Positions 63,094-64,000 of a stretch of DNA of 64,000 bases are shown piece after piece (the first letter of the stretch is position 1; each line of letters opens with the position of its first letter). The position numbers and the translations under genes were made by a program. The stretch covers positions 248,001 through 312,000 of the forward strand of contig CAWBTE010000008.1 in NCBI GenBank assembly GCA_963791615.1. Reading direction: 5' to 3'. The DNA is from CAILZL01 sp963791615. Lineage in GTDB: Bacteria > Pseudomonadota > Gammaproteobacteria > Steroidobacterales > Steroidobacteraceae. The notes under the pieces were generated by a model, which saw only the letters and a program-made list of their open reading frames with translations, did not search any database and was not told the origin of the DNA.

Positions 63094-64000
63094 ATGAAAA
63101 CAACACTTGTGGTGCTGGCGCTTATCGCAGGCTTAGCGATGTTCCAGCTTTTTAACTCATGCCGTCATGAGCTTCCTCATGATTATTGCCAGACAAATCC
63201 TATTCAGCTGACTGCTACATCAACCAGTGCAGCAGGTAGCCAGGCTAATGGAACTATTACTGCAACAGCTATTGGTGGCTATGGTTTCAAATACAGTCTT
63301 AACGGCGGCCCTTACAAGGATACTGGTTACTTCTCCGGGCTGCAGCCTCTTCAGAATTATAATGTAACAGCAAAAAATTCCTGGGGATGTTCTGATACAG
63401 TGGTTGTAGCTGTTAATTCCGTCAATCCCTGCGAAGGGGTTATCATTGTAATGTCTGTTACTAAAACGGATGCTACCTCCGGTCAATCCAACGGATCTGT
63501 AACGGCTTCTGCCACCGGCGGATCAGGATTTACTTATAGTATTAATGGTACAACTTTTCAATCTTCCGGAACATTCAACGGTTTAGCTGCGGGTAATTAT
63601 ACAATTACTGCTAAAAATTCCAATGGATGTACAGGTACTTCACAGGTTACTATCGGTGTGAATAATCCTTGCGCGGGTATTACAGTTACTGTGACTACAA
63701 CACAGGTAAACCCGACAGTTGGGCAATCCAATGGAAGTATTACGGCTTCCGCAAGTGGTGGCTCCGGATTTACCTATAGTCTCAATAATGGCGCTTATCA
63801 AAGCAGCGGTATATTTTCAGGATTAGCTGAAGCTAACTATACCATCACTGCAAAAAATTCAAATGGATGTACAGGTATAAAACAGGTATCACTTACCGGA
63901 GTTGATCCCTGCGCCGGTGTTACAATAACAGTAACAACTACACAAGTAAATCCGATGACGGGGCAATCCAATGGAAGTATTACTGCTTCGGCAACAGGAG
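63094..64000 (+). CDS. SprB-like repeat lipoprotein, 3' end outside window
   Basis: The frame is open to the right edge. It starts MKTTLVVLALIAGLAMF at 63094 with a lipobox FNSCRHE, so it may be lipid-anchored. It then consists of repeated immunoglobulin-like units of 80 residues with GQSNGS(I/V)TASA, GGSGFTYS, NYTITAKNSNGCTG and a closing NPCAG. The unit is the SprB-type repeat found in gliding-motility and other surface proteins of Bacteroidota. The unit starts lie at 63427, 63667 and 63907, exactly 240 bases apart; an earlier diverged unit begins near 63187. Length and C-terminal domain are unknown. Confidence 0.85.
   Translation, partial: MKTTLVVLALIAGLAMFQLFNSCRHELPHDYCQTNPIQLTATSTSAAGSQANGTITATAIGGYGFKYSLNGGPYKDTGYFSGLQPLQNYNVTAKNSWGCSDTVVVAVNSVNPCEGVIIVMSVTKTDATSGQSNGSVTASATGGSGFTYSINGTTFQSSGTFNGLAAGNYTITAKNSNGCTGTSQVTIGVNNPCAGITVTVTTTQVNPTVGQSNGSITASASGGSGFTYSLNNGAYQSSGIFSGLAEANYTITAKNSNGCTGIKQVSLTGVDPCAGVTITVTTTQVNPMTGQSNGSITASATG
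63427..64000 (+). repeat. Tandem 240-bp repeats encoding SprB-like units
   Basis: Units begin at 63427, 63667 and 63907, with conserved blocks such as GGGCAATCCAATGGAAGTAT and AAAAATTC(C/A)AATGGATGTAC in each. DNA-level similarity is highest between the second and third units, which suggests recent duplication. Confidence 0.85.

Noticed and set aside
63187..64000. CRISPR-like array in the right-edge repeats
   Set aside because: The units are 240 bp, coding in frame and lack spacers.
1..64000. tRNA, rRNA, tmRNA, riboswitch or prophage genes
   Set aside because: No sequence with a tRNA arm pattern, rRNA similarity, known riboswitch core, integrase or phage structural gene was recognised on reading both strands.

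Overview
The window comes from a Bacteroidota chromosome, most likely a Chitinophagaceae-like member. The evidence is: several proteins ending in type IX secretion (T9SS) sorting domains; lipoproteins; TAnnTTTG-type -7 promoter boxes, the kind used by the Bacteroidota primary sigma factor; Bacteroidota-typical families (DUF3098, DUF3108, DUF5777, a SprB-like repeat protein, UMF1-type MFS); and housekeeping proteins that read as Bacteroidota. No rRNA, tRNA or CRISPR array was seen. Many genes, including essential ones (rsmA, greA, ruvC, ftsX, leuS, tsaE), are split by single-base frameshifts that are repaired by joining frames. This pattern fits base-level errors in the assembly better than real decay. 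The stretches 30.9-44.6 kb and 57.0-63 kb are almost free of it.

Layout. 0-7.6 kb: three secreted T9SS proteins, including an M14 carboxypeptidase. 7.7-18 kb: housekeeping genes: rsmA, a 2-hydroxyacid dehydrogenase, greA with a terminator-like leader, a HIT protein, ruvC, a flippase-like membrane protein, DUF3108, an MBL hydrolase, an MFS transporter, uppP, DUF3098 and ftsX. 18.2-22.1 kb: a leuS gene whose frame is invaded by a DUF559 nuclease cassette with terminal inverted repeats, by several short GC-rich palindromes, and by a second nuclease-like segment of AT-rich composition. 22.1-30.9 kb: secreted proteins (formylglycine-enzyme-like, exo/endonuclease-phosphatase, a giant T9SS P-domain protein); one gene carries a palindrome flanked by an 11-bp direct repeat. 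30.9-38.1 kb: M23 peptidase, ruvB, an OmpR-type regulator, a GroES-like protein, a HerA-like ATPase and a STAND-type ATPase.

38.2-44.6 kb is an AT-rich accessory island. A tightly packed four-gene operon encodes a double-GHKL histidine-kinase-like ATPase, a receiver-domain protein, an HNH endonuclease and an Eco57I-like adenine methylase. A small unknown gene and a HigBA toxin-antitoxin pair follow on the other strand. I propose the operon as a candidate undescribed phosphorelay-controlled restriction or defence system.

45-57.9 kb: an ECF sigma factor followed by a cluster of small NTF2/SnoaL-fold proteins, recQ, a vapBC-like pair, a copper-type P-ATPase, tsaE, alanine dehydrogenase, an ABC ATPase and lpxA. 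58-64 kb: an AraC regulator with a cysteine cluster, then lipoproteins with haem c motifs, a tiny membrane protein, an OB-fold protein, YceI and a DUF5777 barrel, probably one envelope or redox module. At the right edge starts a SprB-like lipoprotein with exact 240-bp repeats.

At least two interspersed repeat families are visible: GC-rich palindromes that often lie inside reading frames, and a longer family of about 65-78 bp with three intergenic copies.
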